Shown piece by piece: positions 1-10,114 of a DNA stretch of 64,000 nucleotides. How positions within the stretch are numbered: position 1 is the first letter of the stretch; each line of letters opens with the position of its first letter. The notes beneath the pieces are model-generated. The model made no database searches. It was not told the origin of the DNA and saw only the letters and a list, made by a program, of their open reading frames with translations. The DNA comes from Streptococcus zalophi. GTDB lineage: Bacteria > Bacillota > Bacilli > Lactobacillales > Streptococcaceae. Where the stretch lies: NCBI RefSeq assembly GCF_016481285.1, contig NZ_JAENBP010000003.1, forward strand, positions 124,001 through 188,000, read 5' to 3'. The translations under genes and the position numbers were made by a program.

Positions 1-283
1 TTAAAATAGAATAAGACCCATTTGGCTCATACAATTGAATACGACCAATAACATTTAGCTTCATTCCTTCTTCAATCTCAAACTTAAGAGATTTGAAAAC
101 ACCAGCCCACATTGTTGCTTGAATAACGGCTTTATCATCTTTCAAAGAAAAATATTGATGCGTAGGCCGTTTTCTAAAATTTGAAACTTCACCTGTCAGA
201 TAGACTCTCTCCAAATAAGGATCGCGGTCAAATTTTAATTTTAAATATTTTGTCAAATGAGAAACTGATAAATACTCTGACAT
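1..283 (-). CDS. xseA: Exodeoxyribonuclease VII large subunit, N-terminal part (cut by window edge)
   Basis: The first 94 codons are visible. The protein begins [15 protein letters not shown] and runs into an OB-fold region with the pattern [13 protein letters not shown], then [16 protein letters not shown], which is the nucleic-acid-binding N-terminal domain of XseA. With XseB, this enzyme degrades single-stranded DNA from both ends in the cytoplasm. The ATG at 283 is preceded by a strong AAGGAGAG ribosome site, so the start is firm. It lies 99 bp downstream of folD on the same strand, the usual folD-xseA-xseB order in streptococci. The catalytic C-terminal part lies left of position 1 and cannot be judged. 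Confidence 0.93.
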   Translation of the reverse strand, partial: MSEYLSVSHLTKYLKLKFDRDPYLERVYLTGEVSNFRKRPTHQYFSLKDDKAVIQATMWAGVFKSLKFEIEEGMKLNVIGRIQLYEPNGSYSIL

Positions 284-382
284 GCTCTCTCCTTAATTGT
301 TTTTATTACTCCCATTATATCAAAAAAGTGTCTATTAGACACTCTTTATCTTATTAATGACTAGTCAATTAAAACACTTGAT

Positions 383-1234
383 TTATTTGACTTTTCTAAG
401 TGCTGATTCGTAGGTTTGTTCAAGAAGCATAGTAATCGTCATTGGCCCAACGCCTCCTGGAACAGGTGTGATATAGCTGGCAATTTCAGCCACCTCATCA
501 TATTTGACGTCACCAATTAATTTACCATTTTCATCACGATTCATACCAACATCAATAACAACAGCACCTGGTTTGACAAATTCTTTAGTCACCAAATGAC
601 CTCTACCAATAGCAACAACCAAGATATCAGCAGTTTTTGCTAATGCCGCTAATTGTTGTGTACGAGAGTGGGCGATAGTTACTGTCGCATTTTCATCCAT
701 CAAAAGTTGTGCCATCGGTTTACCAACAATATTACTACGACCGATAACCAGAGCGTTTTTACCAGATAAAGAAATATTATATTCCTTAAACATTTCCATA
801 ATACCTGCTGGCGTACAAGGCTTCATTACCCCATGACCACTCCATAATAAGCCCATATTAACAGGATGAAACCCATCAACATCTTTTTCTGGAGAAATAG
901 CCATTAAAACAGCTTCTTCATCAATATGACCTGGCAATGGCAGTTGCACTAAAATCCCATGAAAACTCTCATCATCATTGTAGGTTGACACTAAGGCCAA
1001 TAACTCTTCTTGACTAATTGTTTCAGGGACACGAACAACCTCACTCTTAAAGCCAGCAGCAAGTGCTGAACGCTCTTTATTTCTCACATAAACTTGACTG
1101 GCTGAATCTTCACCCACAAGAATAACAACGAGACCTGGTACAATCCCATGCGTTTGTTTTAATTCCTCAACCTTTTGAGCGAGATTCGTTTGCATTTTTT
1201 GTGCAAGACCCTTACCATCTATTATTGTTGCCAT
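383..1234 (-). CDS. folD: Bifunctional methylenetetrahydrofolate dehydrogenase / methenyltetrahydrofolate cyclohydrolase
   Basis: This 283-residue protein has the usual FolD length. It interconverts 5,10-methylene-THF and 10-formyl-THF with NADP in the cytoplasm, supplying one-carbon units for purines and formyl-Met-tRNA. Visible family signatures are YVRNKERSA near residue 50 (Tyr and the catalytic Lys), VQLPLPGHI near 97, the Rossmann segment [18 protein letters not shown] near 158, and the C-terminal [16 protein letters not shown]. It reads leftwards toward xseA and probably shares its transcript. The link between a folate-cycle enzyme and an exonuclease is conserved but not mechanistically explained. 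Confidence 0.96.
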   Translation of the reverse strand: MATIIDGKGLAQKMQTNLAQKVEELKQTHGIVPGLVVILVGEDSASQVYVRNKERSALAAGFKSEVVRVPETISQEELLALVSTYNDDESFHGILVQLPLPGHIDEEAVLMAISPEKDVDGFHPVNMGLLWSGHGVMKPCTPAGIMEMFKEYNISLSGKNALVIGRSNIVGKPMAQLLMDENATVTIAHSRTQQLAALAKTADILVVAIGRGHLVTKEFVKPGAVVIDVGMNRDENGKLIGDVKYDEVAEIASYITPVPGGVGPMTITMLLEQTYESALRKVK

Positions 1235-1324
1235 TATCTACTCCTATTATCTATCTCGTTATAATCTTCTTATGCTATTTTAAAAGACAAAAGCACACTT
1301 GTACCCTTGCCTTTTTGTACATTA

Positions 1325-1555
1325 TTAATAAAGTAAATCAAAAATCTCAATTGCAATTAAATCAATACTATCAAACGTATATGTTTCACGAGCAGCAACA
1401 TCACGAAGGGTAAAAGTAACCCCTTGTTCAGGATCATTGTTATAAGCTACTTCAGCAACAACAACACCATCACGCTCAAAATTACGTTTAAAATTTCCGC
1501 CATCATTTGCCATTAATTCAAGACGATTAATAATTCTCACTAAATGTGATTCCAT
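1325..1555 (-). CDS. YkuJ-type DUF1797 family protein
   Basis: A 76-residue acidic protein starting MESHLVRIINRLELM and containing NDPEQGVTFTLRDV and a C-terminal DLIAIEIFDLLY. This is the pattern of the small DUF1797/YkuJ family of Firmicutes, whose function is unknown. There is no signal peptide or membrane segment, so it should be cytosolic. A GAGAGAAC ribosome site sits just before the ATG. It lies 90 bp upstream of folD on the same strand and may be the first gene of that transcript. Family recognition is from memory of the sequence pattern, without a search. Confidence 0.8.
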   Translation of the reverse strand: MESHLVRIINRLELMANDGGNFKRNFERDGVVVAEVAYNNDPEQGVTFTLRDVAARETYTFDSIDLIAIEIFDLLY

Positions 1556-1649
1556 AGTTCTCTCCTATTCACTTTTAATCTCTACTATTTTATCATAAAA
1601 GATAGAAAACTAACAAACAAAAGTGATTTAAAAGGCAATTTCTCTATGA

Positions 1650-1709
1650 TTATCCTTCTAAGTAAGCAATTTTAGCTTTGAAATCGTCTTGAGTAAACAA
1701 TAATAATTA
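1650..1709 (-). pseudogene. Possible C-terminal gene remnant (SHOCT-like tail)
   Basis: Read leftwards, the interval encodes FTQDDFKAKIAYLEG followed by a stop. This looks like the short SHOCT-type C-terminal tail that ends many Firmicute proteins (pattern T-x-E/D-D-F-x-A-K). The frame is closed by a stop just upstream, so no start or body is present. It may be what is left after deletion of a gene between the ykuJ-like gene and clpE. The stretch is short enough that chance cannot be excluded. Confidence 0.25.
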
Positions 1710-1789
1710 TTTTCAAATGACAAATTTGCAGATTAATTCTTTTCAACTTAACAACTATTAGACAATAAAGAGGTCTCAAATCTTTTTAC

Positions 1790-1817
1790 TTGATTTCTTT
1801 ACTTATGGTGATATAAT
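1790..1817 (+). promoter_or_regulatory. clpE promoter (-35 TTGATT, -10 TATAAT)
   Basis: TTGATT at 1790-1795 and TATAAT at 1812-1817 are separated by 16 bp. This places a start of transcription near 1823, directly before the CtsR operator and about 75 bp before the clpE start codon. The rest of the 1556-1878 intergenic stretch holds only the possible remnant at 1650-1709. Confidence 0.75.
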
Positions 1818-1831
1818 AAACTTATAAAAAG

Positions 1832-1848
1832 TTTGACCAAAACTGACC
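1832..1848 (-). promoter_or_regulatory. CtsR operator (heptad repeat) controlling clpE
   Basis: On the complementary strand the site reads GGTCAGTTTTGGTCAAA: two GGTCAAA-like heptads separated by three bases, as in the CtsR box of Firmicute clp genes. It lies just downstream of the predicted transcription start, where bound CtsR would block RNA polymerase. This predicts heat and protein-stress induction of clpE. One heptad has a single mismatch. Confidence 0.85.
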
Positions 1849-1896
1849 AAAACTTTTTATACTATTTTAAATGTCAAAATGAAAGAGGTAAAAACT

Positions 1897-4146
1897 ATGC
1901 TTTGTCAAAATTGTCACTTAAATGAAGCCACTATCCACCTTTTTACCAATGTTAACGGAAAGAAAAAACAAATTGATTTATGTCAAAATTGTTACCAAAT
2001 TATGAAGACAGATCCAAATAATCAAATGTTACGTAATTTATCTCAAACATCTTCAATCAATCCACTTTTTGATGATTTCTTTGGCGATTTGAATAATTTT
2101 CGTGCCTTTAATAACGATCTTCCTAATACGCCAAAAACACAGGCTGGTGGAAATGGGATTAACAACAATGGTAACAATCGTTACCGCAATACTCCACCAA
2201 CACCACCTAAACCACAAGGCGTTTTAGAAGAATTTGGAATTAACCTAACAGAAATTGCTAGAAATGGTAATATCGATCCTGTGATAGGTCGTGATGAGGA
2301 AATCACACGAGTGATTGAAATTCTTAACCGAAGAACAAAAAATAATCCTGTTCTTATTGGTGAGGCTGGTGTTGGTAAAACAGCTGTCGTTGAAGGCTTA
2401 GCTCAAAAAATTGTTGATGGCGATGTGCCACAAAAATTACAAGGCAAACAAGTTATTCGTTTAGATGTTGTTAGTCTTGTTCAAGGTACTGGTATTCGTG
2501 GCCAGTTTGAAGAACGTATGCAAAAATTAATGGAAGAAATTCGTAACCGTAATGAGATTATTCTCTTTATCGATGAAATCCATGAAATTGTTGGTGCTGG
2601 ATCTGCTGGAGAAGGCAATATGGATGCTGGTAACATCTTAAAACCAGCACTAGCACGTGGGGAACTACAACTGGTTGGTGCTACTACACTAAAAGAGTAC
2701 CGTGTGATTGAAAAAGATGCTGCTCTTGAGCGTCGTATGCAACCTGTTAAAGTTGATGAACCAAGTGTTGAAGAAACCATCACCATTTTAAAAGGTATTC
2801 AAAGTAAGTATGAAGATTACCACCATGTCAAATACACTGATGAAGCGATTCGTGCTGCTGCCGTTTTATCAAATCGCTACATTCAAGATCGTTTCTTACC
2901 TGATAAAGCCATTGATTTACTTGATGAAACAGGTTCAAAAATGAATCTAACTCTAAATTTTGTCAATCCACAAGAAATCGATAAGCGTTTAACTGAGGCA
3001 GAAAATCTTAAAAATCAAGCCACTCGTGATGAAGATTATGAGCGCGCTGCTTATTTCAGAGATCAGATTGCTAAGTATAAAGAAATGCAACAAAATCGTG
3101 TGGATGAACAAAACACCCCTATCATCACCGAAAAAAATATTGAAAGCATTATTGAGCAAAAAACCAATATTCCTGTGGGGGATTTAAAAGAAAAAGAACA
3201 AACTCAATTAGTAAACTTAGCTAAAGATTTGAAAGCGCATGTTATCGGACAAGATGAGGCTGTTGATAAGATTGCCAAAGCCATTCGTCGTAACCGTGTT
3301 GGTCTAGGATCACCAAATCGTCCTATCGGAAGCTTTCTCTTTGTTGGACCAACTGGGGTTGGTAAAACAGAGTTATCAAAACAACTCGCAATTGAACTTT
3401 TTGGTTCAGCAGATAGCATGATTCGCTTTGATATGAGTGAATACATGGAAAAACACGCTGTTTCTAAACTTGTTGGAGCTCCTCCAGGATATGTTGGCTA
3501 TGATGAAGCTGGACAATTAACAGAAAAAGTGCGTCGTAATCCATACTCTGTCATTCTCTTAGATGAAATTGAAAAAGCTCATCCTGATGTCTTACATATG
3601 TTCCTTCAAGTACTAGATGATGGTCGTTTAACAGATGGTCAAGGACGTACCGTTAGCTTTAAGGATGCCATTATCATTATGACATCAAACGCAGGTAGTG
3701 GTAAAACTGAAGCAAGTGTTGGTTTTGGTGCAACGAGAGAAGGACGTAAAAATTCTATTCTCGGACAACTTTCTAATTTCTTTAGTCCAGAATTTATGAA
3801 TCGATTTGATGGTATTATTGAATTCCAACCATTAAGTAAAGAAAATCTACTCCACATTGTAGACTTGATGTTAAATGATGTTAGTGAACGCCTTCTTAAT
3901 AATGAGATCAAACTAAGTGTTACTGATAAGGTCAAAGAAAAATTAGTTGATCTTGGCTATGATCCAAAAATGGGAGCTCGTCCACTTCGTCGAACTATTC
4001 AAGAATATATTGAAGATGCGATTACTGACTTTTATCTTGATAATCCATCTGAAAAAGATCTTAAAGCTATTATGACAAGTAATGGCAACATCATTATCAA
4101 ATCAGCAAAAAAAACTGAAAATGATAACGATAGTGATAATGCTTAA
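1897..4146 (+). CDS. clpE: ATP-dependent Clp protease ATP-binding subunit ClpE
   Basis: ClpE is an HSP100 unfoldase that feeds misfolded proteins to ClpP. From the N terminus one sees a zinc finger (Cys3, Cys6, Cys29, Cys32); a Gly/Asn/Pro-rich linker; a first AAA+ module with Walker A GEAGVGKT and Walker B LFIDEIHE; a UVR-like coiled segment [14 protein letters not shown]; and a second AAA+ module with GPTGVGKTE and ILLDEIEK. The open frame begins 18 bases earlier at 1879, but AGAGG at 1884-1888 sits inside that extension at ideal spacing from the ATG at 1897, and homologues begin MLCQNC. The start at 1897 (749 aa) is therefore preferred. A CtsR site lies upstream and a terminator follows, so it is monocistronic. 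Confidence 0.96.
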   Translation: MLCQNCHLNEATIHLFTNVNGKKKQIDLCQNCYQIMKTDPNNQMLRNLSQTSSINPLFDDFFGDLNNFRAFNNDLPNTPKTQAGGNGINNNGNNRYRNTPPTPPKPQGVLEEFGINLTEIARNGNIDPVIGRDEEITRVIEILNRRTKNNPVLIGEAGVGKTAVVEGLAQKIVDGDVPQKLQGKQVIRLDVVSLVQGTGIRGQFEERMQKLMEEIRNRNEIILFIDEIHEIVGAGSAGEGNMDAGNILKPALARGELQLVGATTLKEYRVIEKDAALERRMQPVKVDEPSVEETITILKGIQSKYEDYHHVKYTDEAIRAAAVLSNRYIQDRFLPDKAIDLLDETGSKMNLTLNFVNPQEIDKRLTEAENLKNQATRDEDYERAAYFRDQIAKYKEMQQNRVDEQNTPIITEKNIESIIEQKTNIPVGDLKEKEQTQLVNLAKDLKAHVIGQDEAVDKIAKAIRRNRVGLGSPNRPIGSFLFVGPTGVGKTELSKQLAIELFGSADSMIRFDMSEYMEKHAVSKLVGAPPGYVGYDEAGQLTEKVRRNPYSVILLDEIEKAHPDVLHMFLQVLDDGRLTDGQGRTVSFKDAIIIMTSNAGSGKTEASVGFGATREGRKNSILGQLSNFFSPEFMNRFDGIIEFQPLSKENLLHIVDLMLNDVSERLLNNEIKLSVTDKVKEKLVDLGYDPKMGARPLRRTIQEYIEDAITDFYLDNPSEKDLKAIMTSNGNIIIKSAKKTENDNDSDNA

Positions 4147-4151
4147 GACCA

Positions 4152-4186
4152 AAAGGCTAGATACAAATTTGTATCTAACCTTTTTA
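4152..4186 (+). terminator. clpE terminator
   Basis: An inverted repeat AGGCTAGATACAAA / TTTGTATCTAACCT, with one imperfect pair, is followed by a T5 tract a few bases after the clpE stop. Confidence 0.85.
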
Positions 4187-4347
4187 TTTATTCTAAATAC
4201 TATAGTTAAGTCAGACTATTTCATAACATTTTTCTTAGTCATTAATTTTTGTCTAATCATTTTTTAAAGGTCAAAAATAGTCTTATTAACCATAAGACAA
4301 TAGTCAAACTAAAAAGATTTTAGTATAATGTTAAAAAGGAGTTTATT

Positions 4348-4803
4348 ATGACAAATCCCGTTTTTGGAACCAAAGAAGAAAATATTGACTACGTTGCTAG
4401 ATATGGTGTTTATGCCGTCATTGCGGATAGTGAAAAAGAAAAAATAATACTCGTCCAAGCACCAAATGGCGCATGGTTTTTACCTGGTGGTGAAATTGAG
4501 GCTGGTGAAGACCACTTCCGTGCTTTAAAACGTGAATTAATGGAAGAACTTGGTTTTGAAGCTACTATTGGTAACTTCTTCGGTCAAGCAGATGAATATT
4601 TCTACTCATCCCATAGACAAACACATTATTATAATCCTGCCTATCTATATGATGTTATAAATTATGAAAAAGTTTCACAGCCTTTAGAAGATTTTAACAA
4701 TCTAAAATGGTTTTCCATCAAAGAAGCTATTTTAAAATTAAAGCGAGGTAGCCATCGTTGGGGAATTGAACAATGGCAAAAAAAATACAAAATAGAACAC
4801 TAA
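4348..4803 (+). CDS. Nudix (MutT-like) hydrolase
   Basis: A 151-residue soluble Nudix hydrolase. The Nudix box is canonical: G-x5-E-x7-REL-MEELG, at about residues 50-73 (GGEIEAGEDHF...), so the Mg-binding glutamates are in place. Such enzymes hydrolyse nucleoside diphosphates linked to another moiety; the substrate cannot be read from sequence. An AAAGGAG ribosome site precedes the ATG and a TATAAT-like -10 lies at 4324-4329. It is transcribed in the same direction as the DUF1827 gene 60 bp downstream. In streptococci a MutT gene between clpE and ileS is common, so this is a core gene. Confidence 0.9.
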   Translation: MTNPVFGTKEENIDYVARYGVYAVIADSEKEKIILVQAPNGAWFLPGGEIEAGEDHFRALKRELMEELGFEATIGNFFGQADEYFYSSHRQTHYYNPAYLYDVINYEKVSQPLEDFNNLKWFSIKEAILKLKRGSHRWGIEQWQKKYKIEH

Positions 4804-4864
4804 TTTAAGTCATATTTATAAAATCGTGCTATAATAATAGAAAAAGATATGACGGAGGAATAAG

Positions 4865-5167
4865 ATGAGATTAATTAATACTACAAGTAGCCATCCTCAA
4901 TTGGTTAAAAACCAATTGAAACATACTGATGCTAAACTCGTTGAAGTATACTCAGCAGGAAATACCGATGTTATCTTTACGCAAGCCCCTAAACACTATG
5001 AATTATTGATTATTAATAAATACCGAGCTATCAAAGATAGTGAATTAGAAGCTATTCGTGAATTTTTCTTAAAACGTAAAATAGACCGTAAGATTACCAT
5101 CCCAGATAAAATTAAAACTATTCATTCATCTAAGATGATTGAGATATCTATTCCAACGACTATTTAA
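4865..5167 (+). CDS. DUF1827 family protein
   Basis: A 100-residue protein starting MRLINTTSSHPQLVKNQL, of a small family found next to ileS/clpE in streptococci and lactococci. No catalytic motif, membrane segment or signal peptide is visible. The C-terminal third is very basic (FFLKRKIDRKITIPDKIK). A strong GGAGGA ribosome site lies before the ATG and a terminator follows immediately. Function is unknown; the family name is from recognition of the sequence pattern. Confidence 0.75.
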   Translation: MRLINTTSSHPQLVKNQLKHTDAKLVEVYSAGNTDVIFTQAPKHYELLIINKYRAIKDSELEAIREFFLKRKIDRKITIPDKIKTIHSSKMIEISIPTTI

Positions 5168-5189
5168 AGCAGTGTGACACTGCTTTTTA
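5167..5189 (+). terminator. Terminator after the DUF1827 gene
   Basis: AGCAGTG / CACTGCT stem with a 3-base loop followed by T5. It overlaps the last base of the stop codon. Confidence 0.85.
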
Positions 5190-5203
5190 TTTATCATTAA
5201 ATG

Positions 5204-5246
5204 AAAAAACGATGTATGGCTTTTAGATAGCAACATACATCGTTTT
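5204..5246 (-). terminator. ileS terminator
   Basis: ACGATGTATG / CATACATCGT inverted repeat with a T6 tract on the leftward strand, four bases after the ileS stop. An A/T-flanked stem on both sides means it may also work rightwards. Confidence 0.85.
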
Positions 5247-5250
5247 TTCT

Positions 5251-8049
5251 TTATTTTGTTTCAAAACCTTCTTTTACAGCATCAGGGAAATGGACTTCTA
5301 AGATGCTTGCACAAGAATCGCAAATCATACTGAGATTTGGATTAGTATTTGTACCAACTGTCTCATCTAATCGACGACAACGAGCACAGACATCACCTGT
5401 AGCATGAGAAACACTAAAAGCAATGTCCTCGAAAATAACAGCATCTTTAGGTGCTTCTTGTTCAGTTAAGGTTAATTGTGACACAATCAATAATTGAGCA
5501 ATATTACTGTCTAAACTATCCAAGAATGTTTTTGTCTCATCATTTAGATAAATTGTTAAGTGTGCTTCAAGAGATTTACCAATCACTTTTTCATTACGTG
5601 CTTCTTCAAGTGCTTTTTGCGCTTGAGTACGAAGGCTCATAAAGCGTTCCCACTTCTTGATAATTTTATCTTGATTATCAAAAGTAAGAGCTTTAGGCAT
5701 TTCTGATAATTGGACAAACTCTTCTTTTTCAAAGGTTAAGTAAGACCAAATTTCTTCAGCTGTATGTGGTAAAATTGGTGTCAACAATTTCGTTAATTTT
5801 ACCAAAATATCATAGAAGACAGTCTGCATTTGACGTCTTTCTAGACTATCAGCAGCCTGAATATAAACAACATCCTTAGCAAAATCAAGATAAAACGCAG
5901 ATAAGTCAACCGTTACAAAGTTAACAACAGCTTTATAGATAGTCATGAAATCATATTGTTCATAAGCATCATTTATGGTTGCTACTAATTGATTAAACTT
6001 AATAGTAATGTATTGATCAACTGATCGTAGTTGGTTATAAGGCACACGATTAGTTTCTGGATTAAAATCGCTCGTATTAGCTAACAAGAAACGAAGTGTA
6101 TTTCTAACTTTTCGGTAGGTCTCTGAAACTTGACCCAAAATATCCATTGACACACGAACGTCATTTGAAGAATCAACAGAAGTCACCCAAAGACGAAGAA
6201 TTTCAGCACCGTATTGTTTTGCCACATCGTTTGGTGAAATAATGTTTCCTTTTGATTTAGACATTTTCTCGCCCTTGCCATCAAGAACAAAACCTTGTGA
6301 TAAAACAGATTGATATGGTGCATGATTGTTAACCGCTACTGAAGTGATGAGAGACGAATTAAACCAACCACGATATTGGTCACTTCCTTCTAAATAAAGA
6401 TCAGCTGGATAAGAAAGACCTGAACGACTATTCATAACACCATTCCATGAACTACCAGAATCGAACCAAACATCCATGATATCTGTTTCTTTTGTAAACT
6501 CTCCATTTGGGGAACCTGGATGAGTAAAGCCTTCAGGGAGCAATTCTTTTGCTTCTTTTTGCCACCAAATAGCTGAGCCTTCTTGTTCAAAAAGATCTGC
6601 AACATGATCAGTCACTTCTTTAGACATAATCGGTGTTCCATCTTCAGCATAGAAAATTGGTAGAGGGACTCCCCAAGCACGTTGTCTAGAGATAACCCAA
6701 TCTCCTCGATCACGAATCATATTGTAAAGACGTGTTTTACCCCAAGCTGGATAAAAGATCGTTTTATCAATTTCTGACAGAATGTCTTCTCGGAATTTAG
6801 AAACAGAGGCAAACCATTGAGGGACTGCTCGCCAAATAATTGGTTTTTTAGTACGCCAGTCAAATGGGTAGGAATGGGTAATCGTATCAGTGGCTAAGAG
6901 TAAATCTCCTAATTGTTCAATAACAATTGGAGTTACTTTGGCATAAAATTGACCAGCAAAAGCTTCTCCGGCATTTTCCATCATCATTCCGCGTCCATCA
7001 ACCGTAACCGCAACTTCTAAATCGTACTGAATTGCAACGTTGTAGTCATCCTCACCAAAACCAGGTGCCGTATGGACAATACCTGTACCAGAGTCAAGGG
7101 TAACATGGTCACCAAGGATAACCAATTCATCAACTTCTTTATCCCAAGGATGTTCTGTTACAATTCTCTCTAATTCTTTTCCTTTGTAGGTTTTTAATAC
7201 TTCTGGCGATTCCCATAAAAATCGTTGAGCCAAATCATTTAACATATCATAAGCAACAATAAATTGTCTTGTGTCATTAGCTGGTTTGACAAGTGCATAG
7301 TCAAAATCAGGACCAACTGTTAAACCACGTGAAGCTGTCACAGTAAAAGGTGTTGTTGTCCAAACAACAATATAGGTATTAGTATCTAAAATACCTTTAC
7401 CATCCTTGACCTTGTTAGCATAATAGATAGAGGTTGATTCTACATCATGGTATTCAATTTCAGCTTCTGCCAAAGCTGACTCAGATGACCAAGACCAGTA
7501 GACTGGTTTAGCACCTCGATAGATATAGCCTTTATCAGCCATGGCACCAAAAACCCTAATTTGTGCGGCTTCATAATCTTTTGTTAGTGTAATGTAAGGA
7601 TTTTCCCAATCAGCAGAAATACCTAAACGTTTAAAATCTTCCATTTGTTTATCAACTTGGCTCAGTGCATATTGACGACACATTTCAAGATAATCAGTTA
7701 GGTTAATTTCTTTACGCTTAACACCTTTTTTAGCCAATACTTGCTCGATTGGAAGACCATGCGTATCCCAGCCAGGAACATAGGGAGCCTTGTAGCCTGA
7801 CATTGACTTAGAACGTACAATAATATCCTTTGAAATTTTATTTAATGCATGACCCACGTGAATATTCCCATTAGCATAGGGAGGACCATCATGGAGATGG
7901 AATTCTGGCTTGTTGGCATTTAATTCTTGTCTTTTTGCATACAAGTTAGCTTCTTGCCATGCTTTTTGCCATTGTGGTTCTTTATTGGGTAAACCTGCAC
8001 GCATTGGAAATGCAGTATTGCCTAGATTAAGTGTTTCTTTTAATTTCAT
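5251..8049 (-). CDS. ileS: Isoleucyl-tRNA synthetase
   Basis: A 932-residue class I aminoacyl-tRNA synthetase that charges tRNA-Ile. The HIGH motif appears as HVGH at residues 64-67, after GPPYANGNI, and KMSKS lies near residue 595 ([12 protein letters not shown]). The CP1 editing domain lies between them (WTTTPFT, and [16 protein letters not shown]). The C-terminal zinc ribbon has CARC and CDSC pairs. Length is normal for the bacterial-type (mupirocin-sensitive) enzyme. It is preceded by a T-box leader, so expression should rise when tRNA-Ile is uncharged. It lies downstream of divIVA but has its own attenuator. Confidence 0.97.
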   Translation of the reverse strand: MKLKETLNLGNTAFPMRAGLPNKEPQWQKAWQEANLYAKRQELNANKPEFHLHDGPPYANGNIHVGHALNKISKDIIVRSKSMSGYKAPYVPGWDTHGLPIEQVLAKKGVKRKEINLTDYLEMCRQYALSQVDKQMEDFKRLGISADWENPYITLTKDYEAAQIRVFGAMADKGYIYRGAKPVYWSWSSESALAEAEIEYHDVESTSIYYANKVKDGKGILDTNTYIVVWTTTPFTVTASRGLTVGPDFDYALVKPANDTRQFIVAYDMLNDLAQRFLWESPEVLKTYKGKELERIVTEHPWDKEVDELVILGDHVTLDSGTGIVHTAPGFGEDDYNVAIQYDLEVAVTVDGRGMMMENAGEAFAGQFYAKVTPIVIEQLGDLLLATDTITHSYPFDWRTKKPIIWRAVPQWFASVSKFREDILSEIDKTIFYPAWGKTRLYNMIRDRGDWVISRQRAWGVPLPIFYAEDGTPIMSKEVTDHVADLFEQEGSAIWWQKEAKELLPEGFTHPGSPNGEFTKETDIMDVWFDSGSSWNGVMNSRSGLSYPADLYLEGSDQYRGWFNSSLITSVAVNNHAPYQSVLSQGFVLDGKGEKMSKSKGNIISPNDVAKQYGAEILRLWVTSVDSSNDVRVSMDILGQVSETYRKVRNTLRFLLANTSDFNPETNRVPYNQLRSVDQYITIKFNQLVATINDAYEQYDFMTIYKAVVNFVTVDLSAFYLDFAKDVVYIQAADSLERRQMQTVFYDILVKLTKLLTPILPHTAEEIWSYLTFEKEEFVQLSEMPKALTFDNQDKIIKKWERFMSLRTQAQKALEEARNEKVIGKSLEAHLTIYLNDETKTFLDSLDSNIAQLLIVSQLTLTEQEAPKDAVIFEDIAFSVSHATGDVCARCRRLDETVGTNTNPNLSMICDSCASILEVHFPDAVKEGFETK

Positions 8050-8061
8050 TTTTTCTCCTCA

Positions 8062-8275
8062 TATATAAAAAAGCCCTCATCGAAAAGGACGAAAGCTCGT
8101 GGTACCACCTTAGTTCGAATACTAAAAAGTATTCCTCTTTGCTTGTAAGGTAAGCCAACCTTCTATCTTATAAAACTATTCAGATAGAAACAAACAAGAT
8201 GATAAATAATTGATAAGGGATTATAGGACTCCCACCATCTCCTACTCGCTTTAAATATTATCAATATTTTGTGTT
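8062..8275 (-). promoter_or_regulatory. T-box leader of ileS
   Basis: Read leftwards, the leader contains the T-box core AAGGTGGTACCACG (8098-8111). It is followed by a terminator hairpin AGCTTTCGTC / GATGAGGGCT with a T6 tract at 8066-8071. Upstream lies a stem I element with the distal pattern GAGATGGTGGGAG between TAGGA and TCCTA arms. Candidate isoleucine specifier triplets ATC follow that element, at 8219-8221 and 8212-8214; which one sits in the specifier loop was not resolved. Uncharged tRNA-Ile should pair with the T-box bulge and favour readthrough into ileS. Confidence 0.92.
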
Positions 8276-8297
8276 CTTGTTAATCGTCAATATTAAA

Positions 8298-9056
8298 TTA
8301 GAAAGTATTGCTTGCATCATCAGATTGTTCTGAAATGATCTCAATTGTTGGCTTAGACACTTCTTCAGAAGCTTTTTTTGCTGCTTCAAGTTGAGCATTT
8401 CCTTCTGCCACACGTCTTTGTAACTCTTCCATTTCTTCAGGACTGAATTGACGAGTAGCATCCATAGAATTAGAATCATCTGTTTCAGGAACATGTTCTT
8501 CTAAAACTTTTTCAACAACTTCTTTAAAGGCTGCATCTGAGTTTTGAAGGTAAACAGCTGTAGGTTGTAACAAATCGTGCCATTCTGGTGCATTAACTAA
8601 GCCCATTTGTCCTTCAACCACTGATAGTAAGCGTTGGTGGAATAGGCGACTTTGACGTTTTAAGTCCTCCGTTTCAACCGCAACACGTTTAGCATCATCT
8701 GTTGCATCACGAATGATTTGATTAGCCTTTGCTTTTGCTTCCTCAATTAAAGTATAAGCATCGTTTTGTGCTTTATTTAAAATATTATCAGCTTCGATTT
8801 TGGCAGAACTTTTCACTTTATCTGACGTTTCTTGAGCTAAAATTACAGATTGTGTCAAAGACTCTTTCATATTATCAAAATAAGCTATTTTATCTTCTAA
8901 GTCTTTGATACGTTGTTCTTTATCATGGTTAGAGCGAATGATTTCTTCATAGTCATCGATAACCATGTCCAAAAACTCATTGACCTCATCAATACTATAA
9001 CCTCTAAATTTTACATTAAATGTTTTATCTTTAATTTCGAGTGTTGTTAATGTCAT
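8298..9056 (-). CDS. divIVA: Cell-division initiation protein DivIVA
   Basis: A 252-residue coiled-coil protein. The N-terminal lipid-binding DivIVA domain is clear (TTLEIKDKTFNVKFRGYS then DEVNEFLDMV). It is followed by a long heptad-rich central coiled coil and an acidic, Gln/Glu-rich C terminus. DivIVA binds negatively curved membrane at the septum and poles and organises division in streptococci. It closes the ftsA-ftsZ-ylmE-sepF-yggT-ylmH-divIVA cluster and starts 10 bp after ylmH. The family is known to be phosphorylated on threonine by StkP, but no site is assigned here. Confidence 0.96.
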   Translation of the reverse strand: MTLTTLEIKDKTFNVKFRGYSIDEVNEFLDMVIDDYEEIIRSNHDKEQRIKDLEDKIAYFDNMKESLTQSVILAQETSDKVKSSAKIEADNILNKAQNDAYTLIEEAKAKANQIIRDATDDAKRVAVETEDLKRQSRLFHQRLLSVVEGQMGLVNAPEWHDLLQPTAVYLQNSDAAFKEVVEKVLEEHVPETDDSNSMDATRQFSPEEMEELQRRVAEGNAQLEAAKKASEEVSKPTIEIISEQSDDASNTF

Positions 9057-9066
9057 CTACGTTTCC

Positions 9067-9864
9067 TCACTTATGCACTTTTCGAATAATTGTTAATTTA
9101 TGTTTTTTTTGCTTTGACAGACCATTATCAGATGCAATAATAAATCGACCATAACCTCTGACACTAATAATATCAGTTGCTGAAATAGTATAGAATGCCT
9201 TATTAACAATCATATAGTTAATCTTTACTTTATCAGAAGTAATTAATGCCAATGCTTCATTTCTTGATATTTTTAAAACAGATGAAATCACTTTATCTAC
9301 CCTGAGACTCGTCGTTAAAATATCAACTGTTTCATCCGAATCATCAGTTTGAATTAAATGATCCAAAGAATCTTCTGATAATATCACACTGGTACGACCA
9401 ATTTTATGAATATTATTTTTAAAATAAGAGACCATTTTAGAATCCAGTAGGAGCTGAGCCTGACCTTTTTTGATAATAATATCTCCAATAACAGTTCTTT
9501 TAATACCAAGAGTATGAAGCAAAGTTCCAAGAATTTGAGCATGGGTTAATTGATTAAATTTATCATTATAACTGATATTCAATAATGAAATTCCAAAATG
9601 TGAAAAATCAAACTCATAATAAGGTGACGGAGGTGAAATAATAATTCTAGCATATTCCATAGCATAATAGTCACTACTAACATAAAAGATTGTTTTTCTT
9701 GTCGTTAACAGAATCTTTGCGATATAAACTTGCCTAGGATCTAAAAATTCTGTCACTTGAATATAATAGGAATCTTCAACTTTTTGAATTAATTCTTCTA
9801 TTTTTTCGAGAAATAATTTTTCATCCCGTCTAAAATGCTGAAATAAAGAGTCTTTCTCTACCAT
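9067..9864 (-). CDS. ylmH: YlmH, S4-domain RNA-binding protein
   Basis: A 265-residue protein with a C-terminal S4 RNA-binding domain (ISRNEALALITSDKVKINYM, then DIISVRGYGRF). The N-terminal part is the YlmH domain, with LTTRKTIFYVSS and TLGIKRTVIGDI. YlmH is a ribosome-associated factor: in Bacillus it has been linked to rescue of stalled nascent chains by binding peptidyl-tRNA-50S complexes. It sits one base after yggT in the division operon, so it is probably translated from the same message. Confidence 0.92.
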   Translation of the reverse strand: MVEKDSLFQHFRRDEKLFLEKIEELIQKVEDSYYIQVTEFLDPRQVYIAKILLTTRKTIFYVSSDYYAMEYARIIISPPSPYYEFDFSHFGISLLNISYNDKFNQLTHAQILGTLLHTLGIKRTVIGDIIIKKGQAQLLLDSKMVSYFKNNIHKIGRTSVILSEDSLDHLIQTDDSDETVDILTTSLRVDKVISSVLKISRNEALALITSDKVKINYMIVNKAFYTISATDIISVRGYGRFIIASDNGLSKQKKHKLTIIRKVHK

Positions 9865-9865
9865 T

Positions 9866-10111
9866 TTATAAAATCATATTGATTAAATTTTTTAAAATTC
9901 TTAGAGCAATCAAAGCTGCTACTACAGTGAAATCAATAGTTCCAAACTGAAGATTAAACTTTTTAAATATTTTCAAAATAGGTTCGACAGTTTGATACAA
10001 ATATCCTGCCCAAGTACTGTTATGTGTTTCTGGGAACCAAGATAGTAAAGCATAAACAACAAGTAAAAAAGAAAAAATGTCAATTGCTTTATTTATTATA
10101 AATACTATCAT
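9866..10111 (-). CDS. YggT family membrane protein
   Basis: An 81-residue protein with two predicted membrane helices, near residues 5-23 and 60-80. The family motif LLSWFPETHNSTWAGYLYQ lies between them. YggT/YlmG proteins sit in the division cluster of most Gram-positive bacteria and have been tied to membrane or osmotic functions; the biochemical role is unknown. It is packed tightly, with 3 bp after sepF and 1 bp before ylmH. Confidence 0.9.
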   Translation of the reverse strand: MIVFIINKAIDIFSFLLVVYALLSWFPETHNSTWAGYLYQTVEPILKIFKKFNLQFGTIDFTVVAALIALRILKNLINMIL

Positions 10112-10114
10112 TTA

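Noticed and set aside
1201-1413. Open frame on the plus strand over the folD/ykuJ gap
   Set aside because: It is antisense to folD and the ykuJ-like gene, has no ribosome site, and its composition is not protein-like.
2481-2786. Ser/Arg-rich antisense frame inside clpE
   Set aside because: It is a shadow of the clpE codon pattern on the opposite strand, with no start signal.
8261-8494. 77-codon frame overlapping the end of divIVA
   Set aside because: It is an alternative frame of the Gln/Lys-rich divIVA 3' end with no ribosome site.
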